The translations under genes and the position numbers were made by a program. The notes below the pieces were generated by a model. That model had not been told where the DNA came from. It ran no database searches and saw only the letters and a program-made list of their open reading frames with translations. A stretch of 64,000 nucleotides of DNA from Propionispora sp. 2/2-37 (GTDB lineage Bacteria; Bacillota; Negativicutes; Propionisporales; Propionisporaceae). Numbering within the stretch: position 1 is the stretch's first letter; each line of letters opens with the position of its first letter. The stretch lies in NCBI RefSeq assembly GCF_001298735.1, contig NZ_CYSP01000003.1, positions 1-64,000 of the forward strand, read 5' to 3'. Below, piece by piece: positions 38,677-47,421 of this stretch.

Positions 38677-38710
38677 ACCCTTCACCTCTTTTCTCCCGTT
38701 ACCATGCCGC

Positions 38711-39145
38711 TTAGACAACAGCAGCAGCTAATTTTTTCCCTAATGCCCGGCAGGCAGCCAATCCCTCTTCATCCGGAGTGTTTTGAATAATAAGACCATC
38801 CTCCAGTAAGGTAAACCCTTGATTCCTCATTCGTTCTTCCCATTCTTTCATCCATTCCCCGCTACCCCAATCATATGAACCAAATAGTACGATCGGAATG
38901 CCGTTTTTTTGTCCTTCCAGCGATTCAACGAACGGCTCCATCGACCCTTCTTCCAAAACCTCGTTTCCCATAGCCGGGCAACCCAAGGCAAGCGCATCGG
39001 CCTGAATCGCATCGTCCACAGTAGCATCATCAACCGAAAGCACTTTTACCTCCGCATCCGGCCCCTCGGCTCCCGCCGCAAGCGCCTTAGCCATTTGTTC
39101 CGTATTCCCTGTCCCGCTCCAATAAATAACCGCTATCTTTTTCAT
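38711..39145 (-). CDS. flavodoxin
   Basis: A 144-residue short-chain flavodoxin. The FMN phosphate-binding loop is IYWSGTGNTEQMAKAL at residues 8-23; the second loop is in LGCPAMGNEVLEE and the third in FGSYDWGSGEWMKEW. Flavodoxins replace ferredoxin as electron carrier when iron is scarce, which fits the upstream Fur-type box at 39529. It could serve the NifJ enzyme encoded elsewhere in the window. Confidence 0.93.
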   Translation of the reverse strand: MKKIAVIYWSGTGNTEQMAKALAAGAEGPDAEVKVLSVDDATVDDAIQADALALGCPAMGNEVLEEGSMEPFVESLEGQKNGIPIVLFGSYDWGSGEWMKEWEERMRNQGFTLLEDGLIIQNTPDEEGLAACRALGKKLAAAVV

Positions 39146-39209
39146 CTGTCCTGCCTCCTTAAATTATGTATTGTAAACCCGGCTTACATCAGGCCCTACT
39201 ACCTGCGTT

Positions 39210-39479
39210 TCATGAATCCCATTCCCGGATCATTCCGTTTTGATAATCAATCACCAGTTCCCCTCCGTGTTTGGCAAACCGTTGACGCAGTTCTGCCAGT
39301 ACGGCAATCAAAGAAACAGGGAACTCCCGTACGGAATTCATGTCCAGCAAAACACGGTGATAACCATACTGTAAGCGGTCCAGTAAATTGTGTTTCAGCA
39401 TATCAACATGCTCAGCAAACATTTCACCACTCACCGTAATCGTAACCTGACGAAAATCAAGCTTGCTCCAAATTGACAT
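39210..39479 (-). CDS. STAS-domain protein
   Basis: An 89-residue protein with the strand-helix pattern of STAS (anti-sigma antagonist-like) domains: QVTITVSGEMFAEHVDMLKHNLLDRL, then YHRVLLDMNSVREFPVSLIAVLAEL and GGELVIDYQ. The usual phosphorylatable Ser after the D-M-N motif is not obvious. It leads the Fur-box operon with flavodoxin and DUF3793. A regulatory or scaffolding role is only a guess. Confidence 0.7.
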   Translation of the reverse strand: MSIWSKLDFRQVTITVSGEMFAEHVDMLKHNLLDRLQYGYHRVLLDMNSVREFPVSLIAVLAELRQRFAKHGGELVIDYQNGMIREWDS

Positions 39480-39528
39480 ATTTAACCTCCCCGCTTGCCA
39501 TTCCGATGTAAGGATTTCATCGATTATT

Positions 39529-39547
39529 AATAATGATAGTCATTATC
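39529..39547 (-). promoter_or_regulatory. Fur-type box before the STAS/flavodoxin operon
   Basis: AATAATGATAGTCATTATC agrees with the 19-bp Fur consensus GATAATGATAATCATTATC at 17 of 19 positions, 50 bp upstream of the STAS gene start. Confidence 0.85.
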
Positions 39548-39619
39548 AATAATTTTGTCAAATCATTTCTATCAAGGCCTCAAAATAATTGTCACGCCTA
39601 TCAGTAAACCAACTTTTTT

Positions 39620-40270
39620 CTAAACGATACACCCGACTTTGTTATTTAAAATTTTGATAAAATTTTTCTGCATGAATGGACCATCATAGAAATTCCGGCA
39701 CATGCTCCGAAGCTGCTGAACCGTCAGCCCGGTATCCTCCTCCAATACTTCCGGAAAAACAGCGGAATCGATAATATCCTGGGCAACTTCCATTGTGTCG
39801 GAATAGATACGGACATGCAGCACAAAATCAGACCGGTTCCACAACAGATTAAAATCGATGCAAAACATTTTCATTTTTCCCAGGCATCCAGCATCGTCCA
39901 GATTCCAATAACCATCAAGTTCGTTAAGCGCAGCTTCCATAAGCGGAGCATAGCCCGAACCGGAATTCCGGACATACTCAAGGAAATCCGCTCTGGAACA
40001 CAGCGGAATAAACAGTTGCTCGTTGTCCTGGTGAATCGTATAATAAAACGCCAGCGGCAAGTAAACATACTGAACAAAGCCCAGCAACGACTTACTGTTG
40101 GCATAACAGGCCCAGTTATTATCCAGCATATTCCGTCTGTAATCAACAATCGCTGTATTGACAAAAACAGCCTCTTCAGCCGATGCAAGCGGTCCAAAGG
40201 TACTCTGCCAAAGATCCTGTTTTCTGGCCAGCGCTCCTTCCCAAAACAGGTAATTATCATATTTGCACAT
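39620..40270 (-). CDS. hypothetical protein downstream of rpsD paralogue
   Basis: A 216-residue soluble protein I do not recognise. The start MCKYDNYLFWEGALARKQ follows AAGGAG eight bases upstream. The sequence is rich in aromatic residues and Asp/Asn, with helices around SLLGFVQYVYLPLAFYYTIHQ and a C-terminal LTVQQLRSMCRNFYDGPFMQKNFI. It starts 36 bp after the S4 paralogue in what looks like a two-gene operon under a near-perfect Fur-type box, so it is probably made under iron limitation. Confidence 0.75.
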   Translation of the reverse strand: MCKYDNYLFWEGALARKQDLWQSTFGPLASAEEAVFVNTAIVDYRRNMLDNNWACYANSKSLLGFVQYVYLPLAFYYTIHQDNEQLFIPLCSRADFLEYVRNSGSGYAPLMEAALNELDGYWNLDDAGCLGKMKMFCIDFNLLWNRSDFVLHVRIYSDTMEVAQDIIDSAVFPEVLEEDTGLTVQQLRSMCRNFYDGPFMQKNFIKILNNKVGCIV

Positions 40271-40306
40271 GTAAGTTCTCCTTAACAGCGAGTGTACTTT
40301 CAAAAA

Positions 40307-40900
40307 TTATTTGGAATACAACTCAATAACTAAAATTTCATTGACCTCAATCGGAATTTCCTCCCGGTTGGGCAAGCGCAGCAATTTACCGCTAAATGCG
40401 TTAAAATCTTTTTCTATGTAAGGTAAATCAAATGATTTCAACTCCTGAAAATTAGCAGCAAACATGGCATTTTCCCTTGATTTTTCCCGTAAAGCAATGA
40501 CGTCCCCCACCTTAACCCCATAAGACGGAATATCCACTTTACCACCGTTAACCGTTATATGCCCATGCGTCACCATCTGTCTGGCCTGGCGGATGGAATT
40601 AGCAAAACCGATCCGGTATACCAGGTTATCCAGCCTGCATTCCAATGCTTTCAACAGGGCAACCCCACTGATCTCTTTACTTTTTTTGGCCCGGTCCAGA
40701 TATCTTACAAATTGTTTATCTAACAATCCATAATATGCCTTAATTTTTTGTTTTTCCAATAGTTGCAGGCCATATTCCGATAATCTCCTGCCCGCTCTGG
40801 CATTTTCTTTCTTCGCCCGGTTCATCGCTTTGGGATGTCCAAAAATATTCACCCCCAGCCTTCTACACAACTTAAACCTTGGCTCGCTTCTTGTTGCCAT
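40307..40900 (-). CDS. rpsD: ribosomal protein S4, cysteine-poor paralogue
   Basis: A 197-residue S4 protein of the small ribosomal subunit. The S4 RNA-binding domain is clear ([40 protein letters not shown], about residues 88-127) and the end matches S4 ([17 protein letters not shown]). The N-terminus has only one Cys (FKLCRRLG), so it is the form without the zinc-binding CxxC...C knuckle. It is isolated from other ribosomal genes and lies behind a Fur-type palindrome, suggesting a metal-responsive alternative S4. Confidence 0.92.
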   Translation of the reverse strand: MATRSEPRFKLCRRLGVNIFGHPKAMNRAKKENARAGRRLSEYGLQLLEKQKIKAYYGLLDKQFVRYLDRAKKSKEISGVALLKALECRLDNLVYRIGFANSIRQARQMVTHGHITVNGGKVDIPSYGVKVGDVIALREKSRENAMFAANFQELKSFDLPYIEKDFNAFSGKLLRLPNREEIPIEVNEILVIELYSK

Positions 40901-41026
40901 ATTGATCTATCCCTCTCTTTTTGTTATTGCATAAATTATGCCGGCAGCGTGATGATTGCCAGCCTTGCCCCAAAAGCACCAAACAGCCCTCCACCATGAA
41001 TATTTTATCATTAGAGCAAACTGTTA

Positions 41027-41045
41027 GATAATGATTATCATTATC
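41027..41045 (-). promoter_or_regulatory. near-perfect Fur-type box before the S4 paralogue
   Basis: GATAATGATTATCATTATC is a perfect 9-1-9 palindrome and matches the 19-bp Fur consensus at 18 of 19 positions (only the centre differs). It lies 126 bp upstream of the S4 start and between it and the terminator of the convergent-side operon. Confidence 0.9.
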
Positions 41046-41120
41046 GATAATAATATCATCCCCTATCCCTTTTGTCAATACCAGGCATCTGCTATTCCAT
41101 GCAAGCCAGTCGTCAATAAA

Positions 41121-41156
41121 AAGAGAACTTCGACAGATATTGGCCGAAGTTCTCTT
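41121..41156 (-). terminator. terminator of the cobI-to-ABC-2 operon
   Basis: Perfect 12-bp stem AAGAGAACTTCG / CGAAGTTCTCTT with a 12-nt loop, followed on the minus strand by TTTTTATT. It closes the operon that begins at the cobalamin riboswitch near 46700. Confidence 0.85.
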
Positions 41157-41198
41157 AAGCTTTTCTTATGTTGTTACAAATCATCCGACAGGGATTAC

Positions 41199-41939
41199 CT
41201 AATCGCTCATTTTTTTTATTTGCCAGATTCCGACGCCGAAAAATAACAGGAAATAGACTATCATAACCGCAACAGACAGGAAGGAAACCGCTCCACCGCC
41301 GGCAACACTGCGCAATGCCTGGCTGGCATGAGTCAGTGGCAGCAATTCAATGAACCAGCGCACCACTTTGGGGAAATGACTGGTCGAAAAAAAAGTCGCA
41401 CAGAGAAACGACATCGGCAGCAGTACATAGGTGCTGAAATTGCTCATATCTTCGTGTGAGTTCAGGTACATTGCCGCCACAAATCCCAATGCGGCAAATA
41501 ATGCACAATTTAATACGAGAATCAGTAAAAAATAGCCGTTTACTAAAAATTGCGCTCCAAATAAAAACGATAAACAAATGATCACAGCGGACGAAATCAT
41601 GCCCCGCAAAACTCCTGCCAGTATTTTCCCGGTTACAAAGGAAACGGCGCCAATGGGGGCGATCAGATACTCTTCCAGCGTTTTATGATAGAGACGGCTC
41701 ATATTAAGTGGTGAGCCGACGGCATTAAAACTGATTGTCATGGAATTAAGCGCTACAATTCCCGGTACAATAAAATCCAGATAATTGGATTGACCGACGG
41801 AAATATTCCTTCCTATCCCCCAGCCGAAAGCCACTAAATACAACAGGGGAGATATCATCCGGGCAAAAACATAACGGCCTAATCGCCTTTTTAACACCAG
41901 CCAGTCCCGCCAAAATACTGTCCATATATCGTTTATCAT
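41199..41939 (-). CDS. ABC-2 type transporter permease
   Basis: A membrane protein of 246 residues with six hydrophobic segments of the ABC-2 exporter family (DrrB/NodJ-like; LKRRLGRYVFARMISPLLYLVAFGWGIG near the start, HEDMSNFSTYVLLPMSFLCATFFS later). The start overlaps the ATPase stop by 4 bp (ATGA), which fixes it. Together with the ATPase it should export an unidentified compound. Its place at the end of a riboswitch-led cobamide operon is unusual. Confidence 0.88.
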   Translation of the reverse strand: MINDIWTVFWRDWLVLKRRLGRYVFARMISPLLYLVAFGWGIGRNISVGQSNYLDFIVPGIVALNSMTISFNAVGSPLNMSRLYHKTLEEYLIAPIGAVSFVTGKILAGVLRGMISSAVIICLSFLFGAQFLVNGYFLLILVLNCALFAALGFVAAMYLNSHEDMSNFSTYVLLPMSFLCATFFSTSHFPKVVRWFIELLPLTHASQALRSVAGGGAVSFLSVAVMIVYFLLFFGVGIWQIKKMSD

Positions 41940-42778
41940 GCCCCGGCCACCCTTCTGCCTGTAAGTTCTACAAACACATCTTCCAGGTTGGAATGGCGTA
42001 TGGTAGCAGCTACTGCCAGTTGACCGGCAAAGCTGGCCGCTTCTTCTCTGGCGGCAAAAAAACGTGCCTTTGTCTCCTCGCCTTCCGGCCACTCCACCAC
42101 AAAGCGTCCTAACCGCCGGCATAAGGCTTTCGGGCTATCCAGCGCTATCAGCCTGCCCTTGTCCAAAATAGCGACACGGCTGCACAGGTGCTCCGCTTCT
42201 TCGATGTAATGCGTCGTTAACAGCACGGTCAGTCCTTCTTCATTCATTCGCCGGACCAGATCCCATAACCGCCGGCGAACCTGCGGATCAAGCCCTACCG
42301 TGGGTTCATCAAGAAACAATACTTGCGGCCGGTGCAGCAAGGCCCGGGCAATCATTAAACGACGCTTCATTCCCCCTGAAAAGGTCGTAACCTGATCATA
42401 ACTGCGGTCGGCCAAGTCAACGTAGTCCAGCAATGCTTCTATTCTTTCATTCCTGTCGGCCACGCTCATATGATGCAGCCTGCCGTGAAGCTCAAGATTT
42501 TCTTTCGCGGTAAGTTCATTATCCAGATTAAAAAATTGCGGTACTACACCGATCAAGGCCTTCACTTTCTTTTCATTCTTCGGCAACAGCAGCCCTTCAA
42601 TCCTGATATGTCCGGACGTTGGTTTCGTGAGCATGGTCAGCATACGGATAGTCGTTGTTTTTCCCGCCCCGTTTGGACCTAATAAACCAAACGTTTCGCC
42701 TCTTGCAATCGTTAACGTCAGTTGGTCAACAGCCGTACGGTTGCCAAACTGTTTAGTCAAGTTTTCCAACTCTATCAT
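41936..42778 (-). CDS. ABC-2 exporter ATP-binding protein
   Basis: A 280-residue ATPase of the DrrA/NodI/CcmA type: Walker A LLGPNGAGKTTTIRML, signature TTFSGGMKRRLMIARAL, Walker B VLFLDEPTVGLD, and H-loop TTHYIEEAEHL, with the extra C-terminal domain typical of this exporter group. It overlaps the siderophore-type ATPase gene upstream by 4 bp and the permease downstream by 4 bp, so all are translated as one operon. Confidence 0.9.
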   Translation of the reverse strand: MIELENLTKQFGNRTAVDQLTLTIARGETFGLLGPNGAGKTTTIRMLTMLTKPTSGHIRIEGLLLPKNEKKVKALIGVVPQFFNLDNELTAKENLELHGRLHHMSVADRNERIEALLDYVDLADRSYDQVTTFSGGMKRRLMIARALLHRPQVLFLDEPTVGLDPQVRRRLWDLVRRMNEEGLTVLLTTHYIEEAEHLCSRVAILDKGRLIALDSPKALCRRLGRFVVEWPEGEETKARFFAAREEAASFAGQLAVAATIRHSNLEDVFVELTGRRVAGA

Positions 42779-43593
42779 GAATCCATGTCCACCTTACTTT
42801 CCCTTTCCCGTTTTCCGGACAGCCCCCGCACAAAAAACAGCGGCCGGTGATTGTCCATCTGAAGAATAGCAGACTCCACACCGAATACGTCCCGCAGCAT
42901 GGCAGAGGTAATCAAATCCGCTGGCGTACCGGAAGCAAACACAGTGCCCTCCTTAAGCACCACAATAAAGTCGGAATACTGTGCCGCCTGATTGATATCA
43001 TGTACTACCATAACAACCGTAATGCCGTTTTTTCTATTTAAATCAGCCACCAGTTCCAATACTTCCAGTTGATGGCTGATATCCAAATAAGTCGTAGGTT
43101 CATCCAACAGCAAAACTTCGGGCCTTTGCGCCAATGCCATCGCAATCCAGGCGCGCTGCCGCTCGCCCCCCGACAACGAACTTAACAGCCGTTCCTGAAA
43201 CACCGTCATTCCGGTTGCGGTCAGTGCATCTTCCACCACGGTTTCGTCTTCTGACAAACTTCCCTGCCACCAGTTCCGGTGCGGGAACCGTCCATATTCC
43301 ACCAAATCTCTTACCGTCAAATCCGGCGGAGATTGCGGGGATTGGGACAGCACCGCCAGCCTGCGCGCAAGTTCCCTGTTGGAAATTGCCGCCATATTCC
43401 TGCCGTTAAAATAAACCTTGCCCCTGCTGGGAAGCAGATTTTTTGACAAAGTCTTAAGTAAAGTACTTTTCCCGGAACCGTTTGGACCAATAATGGCGGT
43501 AATCTTGCCACAGGGTATGGCAAGATCAATATGGTTCAGAACCATTTTCTGTTCCAGCTGCACGGATACAGTCTTTGCCTCCAGAATAGCCAT
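42775..43593 (-). CDS. ABC ATP-binding protein, FecE/BtuD type
   Basis: A 272-residue ATPase of the iron-siderophore/cobalamin importer family: Walker A IIGPNGSGKSTLLKTL, signature SSLSGGERQRAWIAMAL, Walker B LLLDEPTTYLD, H-loop VVHDINQAAQYSD. The stop overlaps the next ATPase start by 4 bp and its first base touches the permease stop. Given the cobalamin riboswitch at the head of this operon, cobamide or corrinoid import is more likely than ferric-siderophore import. Confidence 0.88.
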   Translation of the reverse strand: MAILEAKTVSVQLEQKMVLNHIDLAIPCGKITAIIGPNGSGKSTLLKTLSKNLLPSRGKVYFNGRNMAAISNRELARRLAVLSQSPQSPPDLTVRDLVEYGRFPHRNWWQGSLSEDETVVEDALTATGMTVFQERLLSSLSGGERQRAWIAMALAQRPEVLLLDEPTTYLDISHQLEVLELVADLNRKNGITVVMVVHDINQAAQYSDFIVVLKEGTVFASGTPADLITSAMLRDVFGVESAILQMDNHRPLFFVRGLSGKRERESKVDMDS

Positions 43594-44603
43594 TACATTT
43601 CCCTCCTTAGCAAATAAAGGAAAAACGGCGCACCGGCAAAAGCCATGATAATGCCAACCGGCAATTCAACCGGAGCCAGTATCGTCCTGGCCAGTGTATC
43701 GCTGCCCATAACCACACTCATGCCTAACAGTGCCGAAGCCGGCAACAGATAGCGATAATCCGATCCTACCAACAGGCGGGCGGCATGGGGTACAATCAAT
43801 CCCACAAATCCTAGTAATCCAGCGACACTGACCGCACTGGCGGCCAGCAGCGCAGCTACCGCAGTCAGGAACGTTCTATTTGCTTCCACCTGCAGACCAA
43901 GCCCTCTGGCGGTATCATCACCCAGTTGAAGGAGATTCAGTCGGGCAGCACCCCAATATGCCAGTATACCTCCGAAAAGTGCATAAGGCCAGATGATCTC
44001 AACGTGAGGCCAACTGCGGGCAGACAAGCCTCCTACCATCCACATTAATGCACCATGCACCCGGTCACTGTAAAAAATCATCAAAGCCGAAATACCGGAA
44101 CCTAAAAAGGCAGAAACGGCTACGCCGGCTAAAATCATCCGGACTGGACGAATGCCGCCTTTCCAGGCCAGACTATAGATAGCAACAGCGGCAGCCATGG
44201 CACCGATAAAAGCAACCGGCGTTATTAATACTTCCAAATGCGGAAACAGAATCATAACCGCAACACCAGCTAATCCGGCTCCGGCAGAGATACCGATAAT
44301 ATGAGGATCCGCCAGCGGATTACGCATAACTGCCTGCAAAATAGCCCCCGACAAAGCCAGATTCCAGCCGACCAAAGCACCTACAAGGGTTCGGGGCAGG
44401 CGGATATTCCAGATAACCTGACTAAGCGAATCGGTTCCGCCGGTAAAGATAATGTGCCATATGGCTCCCGGCCCAATATAAACAGCACCTTTGGCAATAC
44501 TTAATAAAGCCGTCACTACTGCCATTGCGGCAAACAGCGACAGAAGCAGCATCCGTCGGATTTTTCTGGTTCCCCATACCGTGCCGGCAAGCCTACTGTT
44601 CAT
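43593..44603 (-). CDS. FecCD/BtuC-type permease
   Basis: A permease of 336 residues with about ten membrane helices and the FecCD/BtuC signatures IRLPRTLVGALVGWNLALSGAILQAVMRNPLADPHIIGISAGAGL and GFVGLIVPHAARLLVGSDYRYLLPASALLGM. The ATG at 44603 follows GAGG; it overlaps the binding-protein gene by 11 bp. It forms the membrane channel of the second cobamide-type importer in the window. Confidence 0.9.
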   Translation of the reverse strand: MNSRLAGTVWGTRKIRRMLLLSLFAAMAVVTALLSIAKGAVYIGPGAIWHIIFTGGTDSLSQVIWNIRLPRTLVGALVGWNLALSGAILQAVMRNPLADPHIIGISAGAGLAGVAVMILFPHLEVLITPVAFIGAMAAAVAIYSLAWKGGIRPVRMILAGVAVSAFLGSGISALMIFYSDRVHGALMWMVGGLSARSWPHVEIIWPYALFGGILAYWGAARLNLLQLGDDTARGLGLQVEANRTFLTAVAALLAASAVSVAGLLGFVGLIVPHAARLLVGSDYRYLLPASALLGMSVVMGSDTLARTILAPVELPVGIIMAFAGAPFFLYLLRREM

Positions 44604-45561
44604 GTCCAAAAACCTCAGGATAGGCAATACTGGCCATATACTCTACAGCCTCTGGGTATTTCAGTCCCGGATTTAAAAGAAATAAATCCTGCGGCAGATA
44701 ATACACCTTCTGATTACGCACAGCCTTCACTCCCGCCCAGGCCGGATTACTTTTCACATCAGTCTGCATTCTTTTTTCAATTTCCGGATCTTTGCCCATG
44801 GTAGTAACAAAAATGATATCCGGATCGGATTCTACCAGCTTTTCCAGACTAAAGGGGGTATTGTCCGGGTCTCCTTCCAAAGGAAGACTGCCTTCAGCAA
44901 TATTGGAAAGCTTTAGGATTTTGGCGACATTTCCTGCTATGCTATTTTCCAGTTCCACGGTCACCGATTTGGCAGTTGCATGTAAAATAGCGACTTTAAC
45001 CGGTTTATCCGGTATTTTGTCCGTAGTCGCCCGGACTTCAGCTTCTAATTGGCGTGCTATTTGCTCACCTTTATCCTTTGTCCCGGCAATAGCGCTGAAT
45101 AACCTCACCTTGTCCAACACATCCTGATAGGTTTTCAGTTTTACCAGAATAACCGGTATATGATTGCTTTCCAGCAGCGGCACCAGTTTTTCATGCATAC
45201 CCTGGAAGGCAATCACCAAATCCGGTCCTAAGGCGACTACCTTTTCCATATTGATATTATATACATAGCCGACCTCCGCAACCTGCCGGGCAGCTGCCGG
45301 AACATCCAGATTTTTGGTGGACGGACGCCCGACAGCAGTGCCGTCAACAGTATATAATATATCCAAAAAAGAAGGAGACAGCACAACCGTTCTGGCCGGC
45401 TTATGCTCCAGTTTTACTGTGCGGCCGCCATCATCCGTAATGGACATGTATTCCGTACCGGCCGTTGTGTCTCCTGATTGAGAAGGCTTGTTTGCACAGC
45501 CGGGAAGAATGGCAATCAACGTGATGATTACAAAAAGAACTAATCTTCTGCTAACTCCCAT
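44593..45561 (-). CDS. periplasmic binding lipoprotein, BtuF/FepB type
   Basis: A 322-residue class III binding protein. The N-terminus RRLVLFVIITLIAILPGC is a lipoprotein signal ending in an L-P-G-C lipobox. Segments such as PARTVVLSPSFLDILYTVDG, VALGPDLVIAFQG and ESDPDIIFVTTMG are typical for vitamin B12/siderophore binding proteins. The ATG at 45561 has AGGGGTG upstream; the frame opens further to 45600 without a site. It probably belongs to the riboswitch-led transcript from cbiL. Confidence 0.88.
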   Translation of the reverse strand: MGVSRRLVLFVIITLIAILPGCANKPSQSGDTTAGTEYMSITDDGGRTVKLEHKPARTVVLSPSFLDILYTVDGTAVGRPSTKNLDVPAAARQVAEVGYVYNINMEKVVALGPDLVIAFQGMHEKLVPLLESNHIPVILVKLKTYQDVLDKVRLFSAIAGTKDKGEQIARQLEAEVRATTDKIPDKPVKVAILHATAKSVTVELENSIAGNVAKILKLSNIAEGSLPLEGDPDNTPFSLEKLVESDPDIIFVTTMGKDPEIEKRMQTDVKSNPAWAGVKAVRNQKVYYLPQDLFLLNPGLKYPEAVEYMASIAYPEVFGHEQ

Positions 45562-45737
45562 GAAATTCGCACCCCTATCGTTTCTATATATAACCAGCAA
45601 TCCTAGATAGAAAGGCTACTCCAAACTTCATTGGCCAGCTTCCCGTTACCCTAACCCTCATCGTTGGTTTAGAAAAAGCTCAGCCTTTGAATATTTGAGA
45701 GCAGCCTCTTGTATAAGGTTGCATCTGCGCGGGGCTA

Positions 45738-46436
45738 CTAAACCCGCCGGGATAAAATCGTCGATAGATAATTCACTTTTTTATCTTTCAGTTCGCTAAA
45801 ATCACGGATAATCTCTTCTTCGGGCAAGCCACAGCGGCTGATCATCACCGCATTGCCGGACAAATTATGCCGGTCGAGTTTATCTATAATTTCATTTACA
45901 TTTTTATAAACCTTCATTAATACTACGTTATCCGTTATGGCCAGTGCCCTTTCCACTTTTTCCTCGGAAGCGGTGGCGGGAATAATACTTAAAATATCAT
46001 TTCCCTCCACCAAGGGATATCCCAGTTTGCTGCCGATTGCACAAAATGCCGGTACTCCCGGGATGGTTTCAATCGGATAACCGCAATTTTCTAAAAGGCG
46101 GAAAACATAAATATAAGTACTATAAAACATGGGGTCACCCAAAGTCAGGAAAATTACCTTCTTACCGGCATCTAGCTGACTTACAATCACATCCTTGTTA
46201 TACTGCCAGGCTTCTGTCAGAGTTTCGTTGTTTGACACCATCGGGAAAACCAGCTTTAGAATTTCAACATCCTTTTTTAAAAATGGTTTGGCAATGGATA
46301 ATGCCACGCTGTCTTCTTTTTTTTCCGTTTTAGGGGCAATAATCACATCCGCTTCCCGGATAACCGAAACCGCTTTCAACGTTAGTAATTCCGGATCTCC
46401 CGGTCCTACACCAATTCCATAAAATATACCTGACAT
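45738..46436 (-). CDS. cbiL: precorrin-2/cobalt-factor II C20-methyltransferase
   Basis: A tetrapyrrole methylase of 232 residues. It opens with FYGIGVGPGDPELLTLKAVSVI and has LTLGDPMFYSTYIYVFRLLENCGYPIETIPGVPAFCA, the SAM-binding core of the CbiL/CobI family. It methylates C20 in corrin-ring synthesis. I chose the ATG at 46436, six bases after AGGAG. It is the first gene after a cobalamin riboswitch and terminator, so B12 should repress it. It stands apart from the other corrin-ring genes, none of which except CbiK is in the window. Confidence 0.92.
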   Translation of the reverse strand: MSGIFYGIGVGPGDPELLTLKAVSVIREADVIIAPKTEKKEDSVALSIAKPFLKKDVEILKLVFPMVSNNETLTEAWQYNKDVIVSQLDAGKKVIFLTLGDPMFYSTYIYVFRLLENCGYPIETIPGVPAFCAIGSKLGYPLVEGNDILSIIPATASEEKVERALAITDNVVLMKVYKNVNEIIDKLDRHNLSGNAVMISRCGLPEEEIIRDFSELKDKKVNYLSTILSRRV

Positions 46437-46471
46437 GCGCATCTCCTGCTTTCTTATCTAAAAAATATCAA

Positions 46472-46499
46472 TAAAAAACCGGCCTGCAAACAGCCGGGA
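46472..46499 (-). terminator. riboswitch terminator before cbiL
   Basis: Minus strand stem CCGGC / GCCGG with a 9-nt loop followed by TTTTTTATT, between the aptamer and the cbiL start. Confidence 0.75.
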
Positions 46500-46529
46500 A
46501 TCACCTAACATGTAAAATCCCCTTCCCCA

Positions 46530-46715
46530 TCGCTCGTGAGTAAAAACGGTGACTGTCAAACAGGCAGTTCTCCTGGCTCTGGATCATAACGCACTCAAAC
46601 CTTCCCGGAACCTCTTCCAGTGGTATATCTTGAGCTTGTTCCCCAATACAGTGGCGGGACCGCGCCGGCTTATCACCGGACTTCCCTATTAAGCCCTAAT
46701 GGGCACCTGCTTCAT
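46530..46715 (-). promoter_or_regulatory. cobalamin riboswitch A (upstream of cbiL)
   Basis: Minus strand shows the cobalamin aptamer blocks in order: AGGTGCCC, GGCTTAATAGGGAAG, the B12 box GCGCGGTCCCGCCACTG, GGAAGGTTTGAG and AGCCAGGAGAACTGCC, then a conserved tail CACGAGCGATGGGGAAGG. An intrinsic terminator follows. It should switch off cbiL and the importer genes when adenosylcobalamin is plentiful. Confidence 0.95.
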
Positions 46716-46786
46716 GTTATGTAATTAATGCCATACAATTTTAATACTATCATATATTCCGCACTCAGGTCAACTGGAGCAGGGCT

Positions 46787-47320
46787 TTAAAACTCTATGC
46801 CTTTTTGCGCTTTTATCCCGGCCTGATAAGGATGCTTAATCTCTTTCATTTCAGTAACCAAATCGGCCCGGTCGATGATTTCGGCAGCAGCATTGCGCCC
46901 GGTCAGAACCAGATGCAGTTCCTCCGGTTTTTGCTCCAACAGCCTTACCGTTTCTTCCACCGAAACCAGCTTCATCCCGATAGCATAGTTAATCTCATCC
47001 AGAATCACCATGTCCCAGTTACCGGATTTTATCTCTTCTTCTGCGGCCTGAAAAGCCTCCCGGGCGGCCAGTTGATGAGCCGGCAGTTCATTCTCTGCCG
47101 CCCCTTTTACAAACCCTTCGCCCATAGGACGTATCACATAATTTGGCCCAAGTTTTTCGATTGCCGTCAACTCACCATATTTCCAGCCGCCTTTAATGAA
47201 CTGAATGACCATAATCCGCATCCCCTGTCCCCAGGCCCGCAGCCCCATACCCAGGGCTGCCGTTGTCTTGCCCTTGCCGTTTCCGGTATGAACAATAATC
47301 AACCCTTGCCGTTCCTGCAT
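46787..47320 (-). CDS. cobO: cob(I)alamin/cob(I)yrinic acid adenosyltransferase
   Basis: A 177-residue CobA/CobO/BtuR-type enzyme that adenosylates reduced corrinoids, needed both for new synthesis and for salvage. The P-loop is VHTGNGKGKTTAALGMGLRAWGQG at residues 10-33; IQFIKGGWKYGE and DMVILDEINYAIGMKLV follow, and LTGRNA is typical. It is last in the exbB-exbD-tonB run, with cobalamin riboswitch A immediately downstream, so it belongs to the upstream transcript. Confidence 0.94.
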   Translation of the reverse strand: MQERQGLIIVHTGNGKGKTTAALGMGLRAWGQGMRIMVIQFIKGGWKYGELTAIEKLGPNYVIRPMGEGFVKGAAENELPAHQLAAREAFQAAEEEIKSGNWDMVILDEINYAIGMKLVSVEETVRLLEQKPEELHLVLTGRNAAAEIIDRADLVTEMKEIKHPYQAGIKAQKGIEF

Positions 47321-47421
47321 ACTATCACTCCCTGTTACTACATTAGCTCTGTCTATTGGCAGACGCTTGTTTATTTTTTATTATAACATACCGGGTGGCA
47401 ATACCTTGACCGGCTCTCTGG

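Noticed and set aside
45562-45737. Possible additional riboswitch between cbiL and the binding-protein gene
   Set aside because: No B12 box or other aptamer block is present; only a weak AAAGGCTGAGC-TTTTT stretch. It looks like an ordinary spacer.
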